The translations under genes and the position numbers were made by a program. Under the pieces are notes generated by a model. It did not search any database. It was not told the origin of the DNA and saw only the letters and a list, made by a program, of their open reading frames with translations. This document shows, one piece after another, positions 1 to 11,900 of a stretch of DNA of 64,000 nucleotides (position 1 is the stretch's first letter; every line of letters starts with the position of its first letter). The DNA is from Hydractinia symbiolongicarpus (lineage: Eukaryota > Cnidaria > Hydrozoa > Anthoathecata > Hydractiniidae): contig NC_079881.1 in assembly GCF_029227915.1 (NCBI RefSeq), forward strand, positions 2,046,001 to 2,110,000, given 5' to 3'.

Positions 1-1399
1 AAAATGTTTTCATTTTTGATGAGACGCTTAATGAAAGAGGTTTAATCGCCGGCAAACGAAAACCCGCGATTTCCCGTAAATCCCGGGCTTGGCCTGTATA
101 GTCGAATGTATACAAAGAAAGTACTCAGGGAGTAAACTCATTTCCCGAACGATTTTTTAAATTTTTTTTTCACCACTAAAACGCATGAGACTTGTAGTTT
201 TTAAAAAGGTTTTCATTTTTGATGAGACGCTGAATAAAAGAAGTTTAATCGCCGGCAAACGAAAACCCGTGACTTCCCGTAAATCCGGACTTGGCCCGTA
301 TAGTCAAAAGTATACAAAGAAAGTACCCAGGGAGTAAACTCATTTCCCGAACGATTTCTTAAATTATTATTTCACCACTAAAGCCCATGAGACTTGTAGT
401 TTTTAAAAATGTTTTCATTTTTGATGAGACGCTGAATAAAAGAAGTTTAATCGCCGGCAAACGAAAATCCGCGACTTCCCGTAAATCCGGACTTGGCCCG
501 TATAGTCAAAAGTATACAAAGAAAGTACCCAGGGTGTAAACTCATTTCCCGAACGATTTTTTAAATTATTTTTTCACCACTAAAACGCATGAGACTTGTA
601 GTTTTCAAAAATGTTTTCATTTTTGATGAGACGCTTAATGAAAGAGGTTTAATCGCCGGCAAACGAAAACCTGCGATTTCCCGTAAATCCCGGACTCGGC
701 CCGTATACTCAAAAGTATACAAAGAAAGTACTCAGGGTGTAAACTCATTTCCCGAACGTTTTTTTAAATTATTATTTCACCACTAAAGCCCATGAGACTT
801 GTAGTTTTTAAAAATGTTTTCATTTTTGATGAGACGCTGAATAAAAGAAGTTTAATCGCCGGCAAACGAAAACCCGCGACTTCCCGTAAATCCGGATTCG
901 GCCCGTATAGTCAAAAGTATACAAAGAAAGTACCCAGGCAGTAAACTCATTTCCCGAACGATTTTTTAAATTATTATTTCACCACTATAGCCCATGAGAC
1001 TTGTAGTTTTTAAAAATGTTTTCATTTTTGATGAGACGCTGAATAAAAGAAGTTAAATCGCCGGCAAACAAAACCCGCGACTTCCCGTAAATCCCGGGCT
1101 TGGCCCGTATAGTCGAATGTATACAAAGAAAGTACCCAGGGAGTAAACTCATTTCCCGAACGATTTTTTAAATTTTTTTTTTACCACTAAAACGCATGAG
1201 ACTTGTAGTTTTCAAAATGTTTTCATTTTTGATGAGACGCTGAATAAAAGAAGTTTAATCGCCGGCAAACGAAAACCTGTGATTTCCCGTAAATCCCGGA
1301 CTCGGCCCGTATAGTCAAAAGTATACAAAGAAAGTACCCAGGGTGTAAACTCATTTCCCGAACGTTTTTTTAAATTATTATTTCACCACTAAAGCCCAT

Positions 1400-4300
1400 G
1401 AGACTTGTAGTTTTTAAAAATGTTTTCATTTTTAATGAGACGCTGAATAAAAGAAGTTTAATCGCCGGCAAACGAAAACCCGCAACTTCCCGTAAATCCG
1501 GACTCGGCCCGCATAGCAAAAGTATACAAAGAAAGTACCCAGGGAGTAAACTCATTTCCCGAACGAATTTTTAAATTATTATTTCACCACTAAAGCCCAT
1601 GAGACTTGTAGTTTTTAAAAATGTTTTCATTTTTGATGAGACGCTGAATAAAAGAAGTTTAATCGCCGGCAAACAAAACCCGCGACTTCCCGTAAATCCC
1701 GGACTCGGCCCGTATAGGCAAAAGTATACAAAGAAAGTACCCAGGGTGTAAACTCATTTCCCGAACGATTTTTTAAATTATTATTTCACCACTAAAACGC
1801 ATGAGACTTGTAGTTTTCAAAAATGTTTTCATTTTTGATGAGACGCTTAATGAAAGAAGTTTAATCGCCGGCAAACGAAAACACGCGATTTCCCGTAAAT
1901 CCCGGGCTTGGCCCGTATAGTCGAATGTATACAAAGAAAGTACTCAGGGAGTAAACTCATTTCCCGAACGATTTTTTAAATATTTTTTTCACCACTAAAA
2001 CGCATGAGACTTGTAGTTTTTAAAAATGTTTTCATTTTTGATGAGACGCTGAACAAAAGAATTTTAATCGCCGGCAAACGAAAACCTGCGATTTCCCGTA
2101 AATCCCGGACTCGGCCCGTATAGTCAAAAGTATACAAAGAAAGTAACCAGGGTGTAAACTCATTTCCCGAACGTTTTTTTTAAGTTATTATTTCACCACT
2201 AAAGCCCATGAGACTTGTAGTTTTTAAAAATGTTTTCATTTTTGATGAGACGCTGAATAAAAGAAGTTTAATCGCCGGCAAACGAAAACCCGCGACTTCC
2301 CGTAAATCCGGACTCGGCCTGTATAGTCAAAAGTATACAAAGAAAGTACCCAGGGTGTAAACTCATTTCCCGAACGTTTTTTTAAATTATTATTTCACCA
2401 CTAAAGCCCATGAGACTTGTAGTTTTTAAAAATGTTTTCATTTTTGATGAGACGCTGAATAAAAGAAGTTTAATCGCCGGCAAACGAAAACCCGCGACTT
2501 CCCGTAATTCCGGACTCGGCCCGTATAGCAAAAGTATACAAAGAAAGTACCCAGAGAGTAAACTCATTTCCCGAACGATTTTTTAAATTATTATTTCACC
2601 ACTAAAGCCCATGAGACTTGTACTTTTTAAAAATGTTTTCATTTTTGATGAGACGCTGAATAAAAGAAGTTTAATCGCCGGCAAACAAAACCCGCGACTT
2701 CCCGTAAATCCCGGACTCGGCCCGTATAGGCAAAAGTATACAAAGAAAGTACCCAGGGTGTAAACTCATTTCCCGAAAGATTTTTTAAATTATTATTTCA
2801 CCACTAAAACGCATGAGACTTGTAGTTTTCAAAAATGTTTTCATTTTTGATGAGACGCTTAATGAAAAAGGTTTAATCGCCGGCAAACGAAAACCCGCGA
2901 TTTCCCGTAAATCCCGGGCTTGGCCCGTATAGTCGAATGTATACAAAGAAAGTACTCAGGGAGTAAACTCATTTCCCGAACGATTTTTTAAATATTTTTT
3001 TCACCACTAAAACGCATGAGACTTGTAGTTTTTAAAAATGTTTTCATTTTTGATGAGACGCTGAACAAAAGAAGTTTAATCGCCGGCAAACGAAAACCTG
3101 CGATTTCCCGTAAATCCCGGACTCGGCCCGTATAGTCAAAAGTATACAAAGAAAGTAACCAGGGTGTAAACTCATTTCCCGAACGTTTTTTTTAAGTTAT
3201 TATTTCACCACTAAAGCCCATGAGACTTGTAGTTTTTAAAAATGTTTTCATTTTTGATGAGACGCTGAATAAAAGAAGTTTAATCGCCGGCAAACGAAAA
3301 CCCGCGACTTCCCGTAAATCCGGATTCGGCCTGTATAGTCAAAAGTATACAAAGAAAGTACCCAGGGTGTAAACTCATTTCCCGAACGTTTTTTTAAATT
3401 GTTATTTCACCACTAAAGCCCATGAGACTTGTAGTTTTTAAAAATGTTTTCATTTTTGATGAGACGCTGAATAAAAGAAGTTTAATCGCCGGCAAACGAA
3501 AACCCGCGACTTCCCGTAAATCCGGACTCGGCCCGTATAGCAAAAGTATACAAAGAAAGTACCCAGGGAGTAAACTCATTTCCCGAACGATTTTTTAAAT
3601 TATTATTTCACCACTAAAGCCCATGAGACTTGTAGTTTTTAAAAATGTTTTCATTTTTGATGAGACGCTGAATAAAAGAAGTTTAATCGCCGGCAAACAA
3701 AACCCCCGACTTCCCGTAAATCCCGGACTCGGCCCGTATAGGCACAAGTATACAAAGAAAGTACCCAGGGTGTAAACTCATTTCCCGAACGATTTTTTAA
3801 ATTATTATTTCACCACTAAAACGCATGAGACTTATAGTTTTCAAAAATGTTTTCATTTTTGATGAGACGCTTAATGAAAGAGGTTTAATCGCCGGCAAAC
3901 GAAAACCCGCGATTTCCCGTAAATCCCGGGCTTGGCCTGTATAGTCGAATGTATACAAAGAAAGTACTCAGGGAGTAAACTCATTTCCCGAACGATTTTT
4001 TAAATTTTTTTTTCACCACTAAAACGCATGAGACTTGTAGTTTTTAAAAATGTTTTCATTTTTGATGAGACGCTGAACAAAAGAAGTTTAATCGCCGGCA
4101 AACGAAAACCTGCGATTTCCTGTAAATCCCGGACTCGGTCTGTATAGTCAAAAGTATACAAAGAAAGTACCCAGGGTGTAAACTCATTTCCCGAACGTTT
4201 TTTTAAATTATTATTTCACCACTAAAGCCCATGAGACTTGTAGTTTTTAAAAATGTTTTCATTTTTGATGAGACGCTGAATAAAAGAAGTTTAATCGCCG

Positions 4301-4435
4301 GCAAACGAAAACCTGCGATTTCCTGTAAATCCCGGACTCGGTCCGTATAGTCAAAAGTATACAAAGAAAGTACCCAGGGTGTAAACTCATTTCCCGAACG
4401 TTTTTTTAAATTATTATTTCACCACTAAAGCCCAT
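1400..4435. repeat. Three copies of a 5-monomer HOR (1012 bp)
   Basis: Five consecutive 202-bp monomers repeat as a unit at 1400-2411, 2412-3423 and 3424-4435. The order of private variants is kept in each copy: a monomer with 'cgtatagcaaaag' or 'cgcatagcaaaag', one with 'tataggcaaaag' or 'tataggcacaag' and 'caaacaaaaccc', one with 'gcttaatgaaa', one with 'gctgaacaaaag', then a 'gctgaataaaagaag' monomer. The last monomers of the third copy are modified ('ggtctg', 'ggtccg'), so the third copy is the least exact. Confidence 0.85.
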
Positions 4436-7400
4436 GAGACTTGTAGTTTTTAAAAATGTTTTCATTTTTGATGAGACGCTGAATAAAAGAAGTTTAATCG
4501 CCGGCAAACGAAAACCCGCGACTTCCCGTAAATCCGGACTCGGCCCGTATAGTCAAAAGTATACAAAGAAAGTACCCAGGGAGTAAACTCATTTCCCGAA
4601 CGATTTTTTAAATTATTATTTCACCACTAAAGCCCATGACACTTGTAGTTTTTAAAAATGTTTTCATTTTTGATGAGACGCTGAATAAAAGAAGTTGAAT
4701 CGCCGGCAAACAAAACCCGCGACTTCCCGTAAATCCCGGGCTTGGCCCGTATAGTCGAATGTATACAAAGAAAGTACCCAGGGAGTAAACTCATTTCCCG
4801 AACGATTTTTAAAATTTTTTTTTTACCACTACAACTCATGAGACTTGTAGTTTTCAAAAATGTTTTCATTTTTGATGAGACGCTTAATGAAAGAGGTTTA
4901 ATCGCCGGCAAACGAAATCCCGCGATTTCCCGTAAATCCCGGGCTTGGCCCGTATAGTCGAATGTATACAAAGAAAGTACTCAGGAAGTAAACTCATTTC
5001 CCGAACGATTTTTTAAATTTTTTTTTCACCACTAAAACGCTTGAGACTTGTAGTTTTTAAAAATCTTTTCATTTTTGATGAGACTCTGAATAAAAGAAGT
5101 TTAATCGCCGGCAAACAAAAACCCACGACTTCCCATAAATCCAGACTAGGCCCGTATAGTCAAAAGTATACAAAGAAAGTACCCAGGGAGTAAACTCATT
5201 TCCCGAACGATTTTTTAAATTTTTTTTTCACCACTAAAACGCTTGAGACTTGTAGTTTTTAAAAATCTTTTCATTTTTGATGAGACGCTGAATAAAAGAA
5301 GTTTAATCGCCGGCAAACGAAAACCCGCGACTTCCCGTAAATCCAGACTAGGCCCGTATAGTCAAAAGTATACAAAGAAAGTACCCAGGGAGTAAACTCA
5401 TTTCCCGAACAATTTTTTAAATTATTATTTCACCACTAAAGCCCATGAGACTTGTAGTTTTTAAAAATGTTTTCATTTTTGATGAGACGCTGAATAAAAG
5501 AAGTTTAATCGCCGGCAAACGAAAACCCGCGACTTCCCGTAAATCCCGGACTCGGCCCGTATAGTCAAAAGTATACAAAGAAAGTACCCAGGAAGTAAAC
5601 TCATTTTCCAAACGATTTTTTAATTTATTTTTTCACCACTAAAACGCATGAGACTTGTAGTTTTCAAAAATGTTTTCATTTTTGATGAGACGCTGAATAA
5701 AAGAAGTTTAATCGCCGGCAAACGAAAACCTGCGATTTCCCGTAAATCCCGGACTCGGCCCGTATAGTCAAAAGTATACAAAGAAAGTACCCAGGGAGTA
5801 AACTCATTTCCCGAACGATTTTTTAAATTATTATTTCACCACTAAAGCCCATGAGACTTGTAGTTTTTAAAAATGTTTTCATTTTTGATGAGACGCTGAA
5901 TAAAAGAAGTTTAATCGCCGGCAAACGAAAACCCGCGACTTCCCGTAAATCCCGGACTCGGCCCGTATAGGCAAAAGTATACAAAGAAAGTACCCAGGGT
6001 GTAAACTCATTTCCCGAACGATTTTTTAAATTATTATTTCACCACTAAAGCGCATGAGACTTGTAGTTTTCAAAAATGTTTTCATTTTTGATGAGACGCT
6101 TAAAGAAAGAGGTTTAATCGCCGGCAAACGAAAACCTGCGATTTCCCGTAAATCCCGGGCTTGGCCCGTATAGTCGAATGTATACAAAGAAAGTACGCAG
6201 GGAGTAAACTCATTTCCCGAACGATTTTTTAAATTTTTTTTTCACCACTAAAACGCTTGAGACTTGTAGTTTTTAAAAATCTTTTCATTTTTGATGAGAC
6301 GCTGAATAAAAGAAGTTTAATCGCCGGCAAACGAAAACCCGCGACTTCCCGTAAATCCGGACTTGGCCCGTATAGTCAAAAGTATACAAAGAAAGTACCC
6401 AGGGAGTAAACTCATTTCCCAAACGATTTTTTAAATTATTATTTCACCACTAAAGCCCATGAGACTTGTAGTTTTTAAAAATGTTTTCATTTTTGATGAG
6501 ACGCTGAATAAAAGAAGTTTAATCGCCGGCAAACGAAAACCCGCGACTTCCCGTAAATCCCGGGCTCGGCCCGTATAGTCAAAAGTATACAAAGAAAGTA
6601 CCCAGGAAGTAAACTCATTTCCCGAACGATTTTTTAATTTATTTTTTCACCACTAAAACGCATGAGACTTGTAGTTTTCAAAAATGTTTTCATTTTTGAT
6701 GAGACGCTGAATAAAAGAAGTTTAATCGCCGGCAAACGAAAAACTGCGATTTTCCGTAAATCCCGGACTCGGCCCGTATAGTCAAAAGTATACAAAGAAA
6801 GTACCCAAAGAGTAAACTCATTTCCCGAACGATTTTTTAAATATTTTTTTTTACCACTAAAACGCATGAGACTTGTAGTTTTCAAAAATGTTTTCATTTT
6901 TGATGAGACGCTTAATGAAAGAGGTTTAAACGCCGGCAAACGAAAACCCGCCATTTCCCGTAAACCCCGGACTCGGCCCGCATAGTCAAAAGTATACAAA
7001 GAAAGTACCCAGGGTGTAAACTCATTTCCCGAACGATTTTTTAAATTTTTTTTTCACCACTAAAACGCTTGAGACTTGTAGTTTTCAAAAATGTTTTCAT
7101 TTTTGATCAGACGCTGAATAAAAGAAGTTTAATCGCCGGCAAACGAAAACCTGCCATTTCCCGTAAACCCCGGACTCCGCCCGCATAGTCAAAAGTATAC
7201 AAAGAAAGTACCCATGGAGTAAATTCATTTCCCGAACGATTTTTTAAATTATTTTTTCACCACTAAAACGCATGAGACTTGTAGTTTTTAAAAATGTTTT
7301 TATTTTTGATGAGACGCTGAACAAAAGAAGTTTAATCGCCGGCAAACGAAAACCTGCGATTTCCCGTAAATCCCGGACTCGGCCCGTATAGTCAAAAGTA

Positions 7401-7457
7401 TACAAAGAAAGTACCCAGGAAGTAAACTCATTTCCCGAACGATTTTTTAAGTTATTT

Positions 7458-7500
7458 TTTCACCACTAAAACGCATGAGACTTGTAGTTTTTAAAAATGT
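7458..7500. other. Boxes 1 and 2 shared with array 2 (array 1 example)
   Basis: Box 1 (7458-7477) begins 'tttcac', has 'taaaa' at its centre and ends 'atg'; box 2 (7483-7500) reads 'tgtagtttttaaaaatgt'. In array 2 the counterparts are at 27031-27050 (14 of 20 bases the same) and 27156-27173 (16 of 18 the same) in the first type-C monomer. In array 1 the boxes are almost contiguous; in array 2 about 105 bases separate them. Confidence 0.5.
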
Positions 7501-8999
7501 TTTTATTTTTGATGAGACGCTGAATAAAAGAAGTTTAATCGCCCTCAAACGAAAACCCGCGACTTCCCGTAAATCCCGGATTCGGCCCGTATAGTCAAAA
7601 GTATACAAAGAAAGTACCCAGGGAGTAAACTCATTTCCCGAACGATTTTTTAAATTATTACTTCACCACTAAAGCCCATGAGACTTGTAGTTTTTAAAAA
7701 TGTTTTCATTTTTGATGAGGTGCTGAATAAAAGAAGTTTAATCGCCGGCAAACGAAAACCCGCGACTTCCCGTAAATCCCGGATTCGGCCCGTATAGTCA
7801 AAAGTATACAAAGAAAGTACCCAGGGAGTAAACTCATTTCCCGAACGATTTTTTAAATTATTATTTCACCACTAAAGCCCATGAGACTTGTAGTTTTTAA
7901 AAATGTTTTCATTTTTGATGAGACACTGAATAAAAGAAGTTTATTCGCCGGCAAACGAAAACCCGCGACTTCCCGTAAATCCCGGACTCGGCCCGTATAG
8001 GCAAAAGTATACAAAGAAAGTACCCAGGGTGTAAACTCATTTCCCGAACGATTTTTTAAATTATTATTTCACCACTAAAGCCCATAAAACTTGTAGTTTT
8101 TAAAAATGTTTTCATTTTTGATGAGACGCTGATTAAAAGAAGTTTAATCACAGGCAAACGAAAACCCGCCATTTCCCGTAAACCCCGGACTCGGCCCGCA
8201 TAGTCAAAAGTATACAAAGAAAGTACCCAGGGAGTAAACTCATTTCCCGAACGATTTTTTAAGTTATTTTTTCACCACTAAAACGCATGAGACTTGTAGT
8301 TTTTAAAAATGTTTTCATTTTTGATGAGACGCTGAATAAAAGAAGTTTAATCGCCCTCAAACGAAAATCCGCGACTTCCCGTAAAACCCGGATTCGGCCG
8401 TATAGTCAAAAGTATACAAAGAAAGCACCCAGGGTTTAAACTCATTTCCCGAACGATTTTCTAAATTATTATTTCACCACTAAAGCCCATGAGACTTGTA
8501 GTTTTTAAAAATGTTTTCATTTTTGATGAGGCGCTGAACAAAACAAGTTTAATCGCCGGCAAACGAAAACCCGCGACTTCCCGTAAATCCGGACTCGGCC
8601 CGTATAGTCAAAAGTATACAAAGAAAGTACCCAGGGAGTAAACTCATTTCCCGAACGATTTTTTAAATTATTATTTCACCACTAAAGCCCATGAGACTTG
8701 TAGTTTTTAAAAATGTTTTCATTTTTGATGAGACGCTGAATAAAAGAAGTTTAATCGCCGGCAAACGAAAACCCGCGACTTCCCGTAAATCCCGGACTCA
8801 ACCCGTATAGGCAAAAGTATACAAAGAAAGTACCCAGGGTGTAAACTCATTTCCCGAACGATTTTTTAAATTATTATTTCACCACTAAAGGCCATGAGAC
8901 TTGTAGTTTTTAAAAATGTTTTCATTTTTGATGAGACGCTGAATAAAAGAAGTTTAAACGCCGGCAAACGAAAACCCGCGACTTCCCGTAAATCCGGAC

Positions 9000-11900
9000 T
9001 CGGCCCGTATAGTCGATTGTATACAAAGAAATTACCCTGTGAGTAAACTCATTTCCAAAACGATTTTTTAAATTATCTTTTCACCACTAAAACGCATGAG
9101 ACTTGCAGTTTTCAAAAATGTTTTCATTTTTGATGAGACGCTTAATGAAAGAGGTTTAATCGCCGGCAAACGAAAACCCGCGACTTCCCGTAAATCCCGG
9201 ACTCGGCCCGTATAGGCAAAAGTATACAAAGAAAGTACCCAGGGTGTAAACCCATTTCCCGAACGATTTGTTAAATTATTATTTCACCACTAAAGGCCAT
9301 GAGACTTGTAGTTTTTAAAAATGTTTTCATTTTTGATGAGACGCTGAATAAAAGAAGTTTAATCGCCGGCAAACGAAAACCCGCGACTTCCCGTAAATCC
9401 GGACTCGGCCCGTATAGTCAAAAGTATACAAAGAAAGTACCCAGTGAGTAAACTCATTTCCCGAACAATTTTTTAAATTATATTTTCACCACTAAAACGC
9501 ATGAGACTTGTAGTTTTCAGAAATGTTTTCATTTTTGATGAGACGCTGAATAAAAGTGGTTTAATCCCCGGCAAACGAAAACCCGCGATTTCCCGTAAAT
9601 CCCGGGCTTGGCCCGCATAATCGAATGTATACAAAGAAAGTACCCTGTGAGTAAACTCATTTCCAAAACGATTTTTTAAATTATCTTTTCACCACTAAAA
9701 CGCATGAGACTTGCAGTTTTCAAAAATGTTTTCATTTTTGATGAGACGCTTAATGAAAGAGGTTTAATCGCCGGCAAACGAAATCCCGCGATTTCCCGTA
9801 AATCCCGGGCTTGGCCCGTATAGTCGAATGTATACAAAGAGAGTACCCAGGGAGTAAACTCATTTCCCAAACGATTTTTTAATTTATTTTATTACCACTA
9901 AAACGCATGAGACTTGTAGTTTTCAAAAATGTTTTCATTTTTGATGAGACGCTGAATAAAAGAAGTTTAATCGCCGGCAAACGAAAACCCGCGACTTCCC
10001 GTAAATCCGGACTCGGCCCGTATAGTCAAAAGTATACAAAGAAAGTACCCAGGGAGTAAACTCATTTCCCGAACGATTTTTTAAATTATTATTTCACCAC
10101 TAAAGACCATGAGACTTGTAGATTTTTAAAAATGTTTTCATTTTTGATGATACGCTGAATAAAAGAAGTTTAATCGCCGGCAAACGAAAACCCGCGACTT
10201 CCCGTAAATCCGAGACTCGGCCCGTATAGGCAAAAGTATACAAAGAAAGTACCCATGGTGTAAACTCATTTCCCGAAAGATTTTTTAAATTATTATTTCA
10301 CCACTAAAGGCCATGAGACTTGTAGTTTTTAAAAATGTTTTCATTTTTGATGACACGCTGAATGAAAGAAGTTTAATCGCCGGCAAACGAAAACCCGCAA
10401 CTTCCCGTAAATCCGGTCTCGGCCCGTATAGTCAAAAGTATACAAAGAACGTACCCAGGTAGTAAACTCATTTCCCGAACGATTTTTTAAATTACTTTTT
10501 CACCACTAAATCGCATGAGACTTGTAGTTTTCAGAAATGTTTTCATTTTTGATGAGACGCTTAATAAAAGTGGTTTAATCGCCGGCAAACGAAAACCCGC
10601 GACTTCCCGTAAATCCGGACTCGGCCCGTATAGTCAAAAGAATACAAAGAAAGTACCCAGGAAGTAAACTCATTTCCCGAACGATTTTTTAAATTATTTT
10701 CTCACCACTAAAACGCATGAGACCTGTAGTTTTCAGAAATGTTTTCATTTTTGATGAGACGCTTAATAAAAGTGGTTTAATCGCCGGCAAACGAAAACCC
10801 GCGACTTCCCGTAAATCCGGACTCGGCCCGTATAGTCAAAAGAATACAAAGAAAGTACCCAGGAAGTAAACTCATTTCCCGAACGATTTTTTAAATTATT
10901 TTCTCACCACTAAAACGCATGAGACTTGTAGTTTTCAGAAATGTTTTCATTTTTGATGAGACGCTTAATGAAAGTGGTTTAATCGCCGCCAAACGATACC
11001 CACGATTTCCCGTAAATCCCGGGCTTGGCGCGTATAGTCGATTGTATACAAAGAAAGTACCCTGTGAGTAAACTCATTTCAAAAACAATTTTTTAAATTA
11101 TCTTTTCACCACTAAAACGCATGAGACTTGTAGTTTTCAGAAATGTTTTCATTTTTGATGAGACGCTTAATAAAAGTGGTTTAATCGCCGGCAAACGAAA
11201 ACCCGCGACTTCCCGTAAATCCGGACTCGGCCCGTATACTCAAAAGAATACAAAGAAAGTACCCAGGAAGTAAACTCATTTCCCGAACGATTTTTTAAAT
11301 TATTTTCACACCACTAAAACGCATGAGACTTGTAGTTTTCAGAAATGTTTTCATTTTTGATGAGACGCTTAATGAAAGTGGTTTAATCGCCGGCAAACGA
11401 TACCCACGATTTCCCGTAAATCCCGGGCTTGGCGCGTATAGTCGATTGTATACAAAGAAAGTACCCTGTGAGTAAACTCATTTCAAAAACAATTTTTTAA
11501 ATTATCTTTTCACCACTAAAACGCATGAGACTTGCAGTTTTCAAAAATGTTTTCATTTTTGATGAGACGCTTAATGAAAGAGGTTTAATCGCCGGCAAAC
11601 GAAATGCCGCGATTTCCCGTAAATCCCGGACTTGGCCCGTATAGTCGATTGTATACAAAGAAAGTACCCTGTGAGTAAACTCATTTCCAATACATTTTTT
11701 AAATTATCTTTTCACCACTAAAACGCATGAGACTTGCAGTTTTCAAAAATGTTTTCATTTTTGATGAGACGCTTAATGAAAGAGGTTTAATCGCCGGCAA
11801 ACGAAAACCCGCGACCTCCCGTAAATCCCGGACTCGGCCCGTATAGGCAAAAGTATACAAAGAAAGTACCCAGGGTGTAAACCCATTTCCCGAACGATTT

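Larger units (their letters stand above)
1..9000. repeat. Array 1, zone 1: 'gctgaataaaagaag' variant zone
   Basis: Most monomers here carry 'aagcccatgag' or 'aaacgcatgag', then 'gtagtttttaaaaatg', then 'gctgaataaaagaag', with tails 'cccagggagt' or 'cccagggtgt'. Interspersed monomers carry 'cttaatgaaagagg' with 'agtcgaatg' and 'ctcagggagt'. The 'ccctgtgagt' tail typical of the next zone is absent until about 9030. The right edge is therefore a soft boundary set by variant composition, not by a visible break. Confidence 0.7.

Noticed and set aside
48-53. GCCGGC, CCCGGG and GTATAC palindromes in each 202-bp monomer as regulatory sites
   Set aside because: Six-base palindromes recur only because the monomer recurs, and CCCGGG is lost in the 'tccggac' variants. 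There is no evidence of function.
4700-4745. CENP-B box-like sequence in array 1 around 'ttcccgtaaatcccggg'
   Set aside because: The core needs TTCG, then A, then CGGG at fixed spacing. Here the TTCG is TTCC and the CGGG is displaced by two bases. In array 2, 'ttcgattaagtccc' has the first half but not CGGG. Neither is a convincing box.
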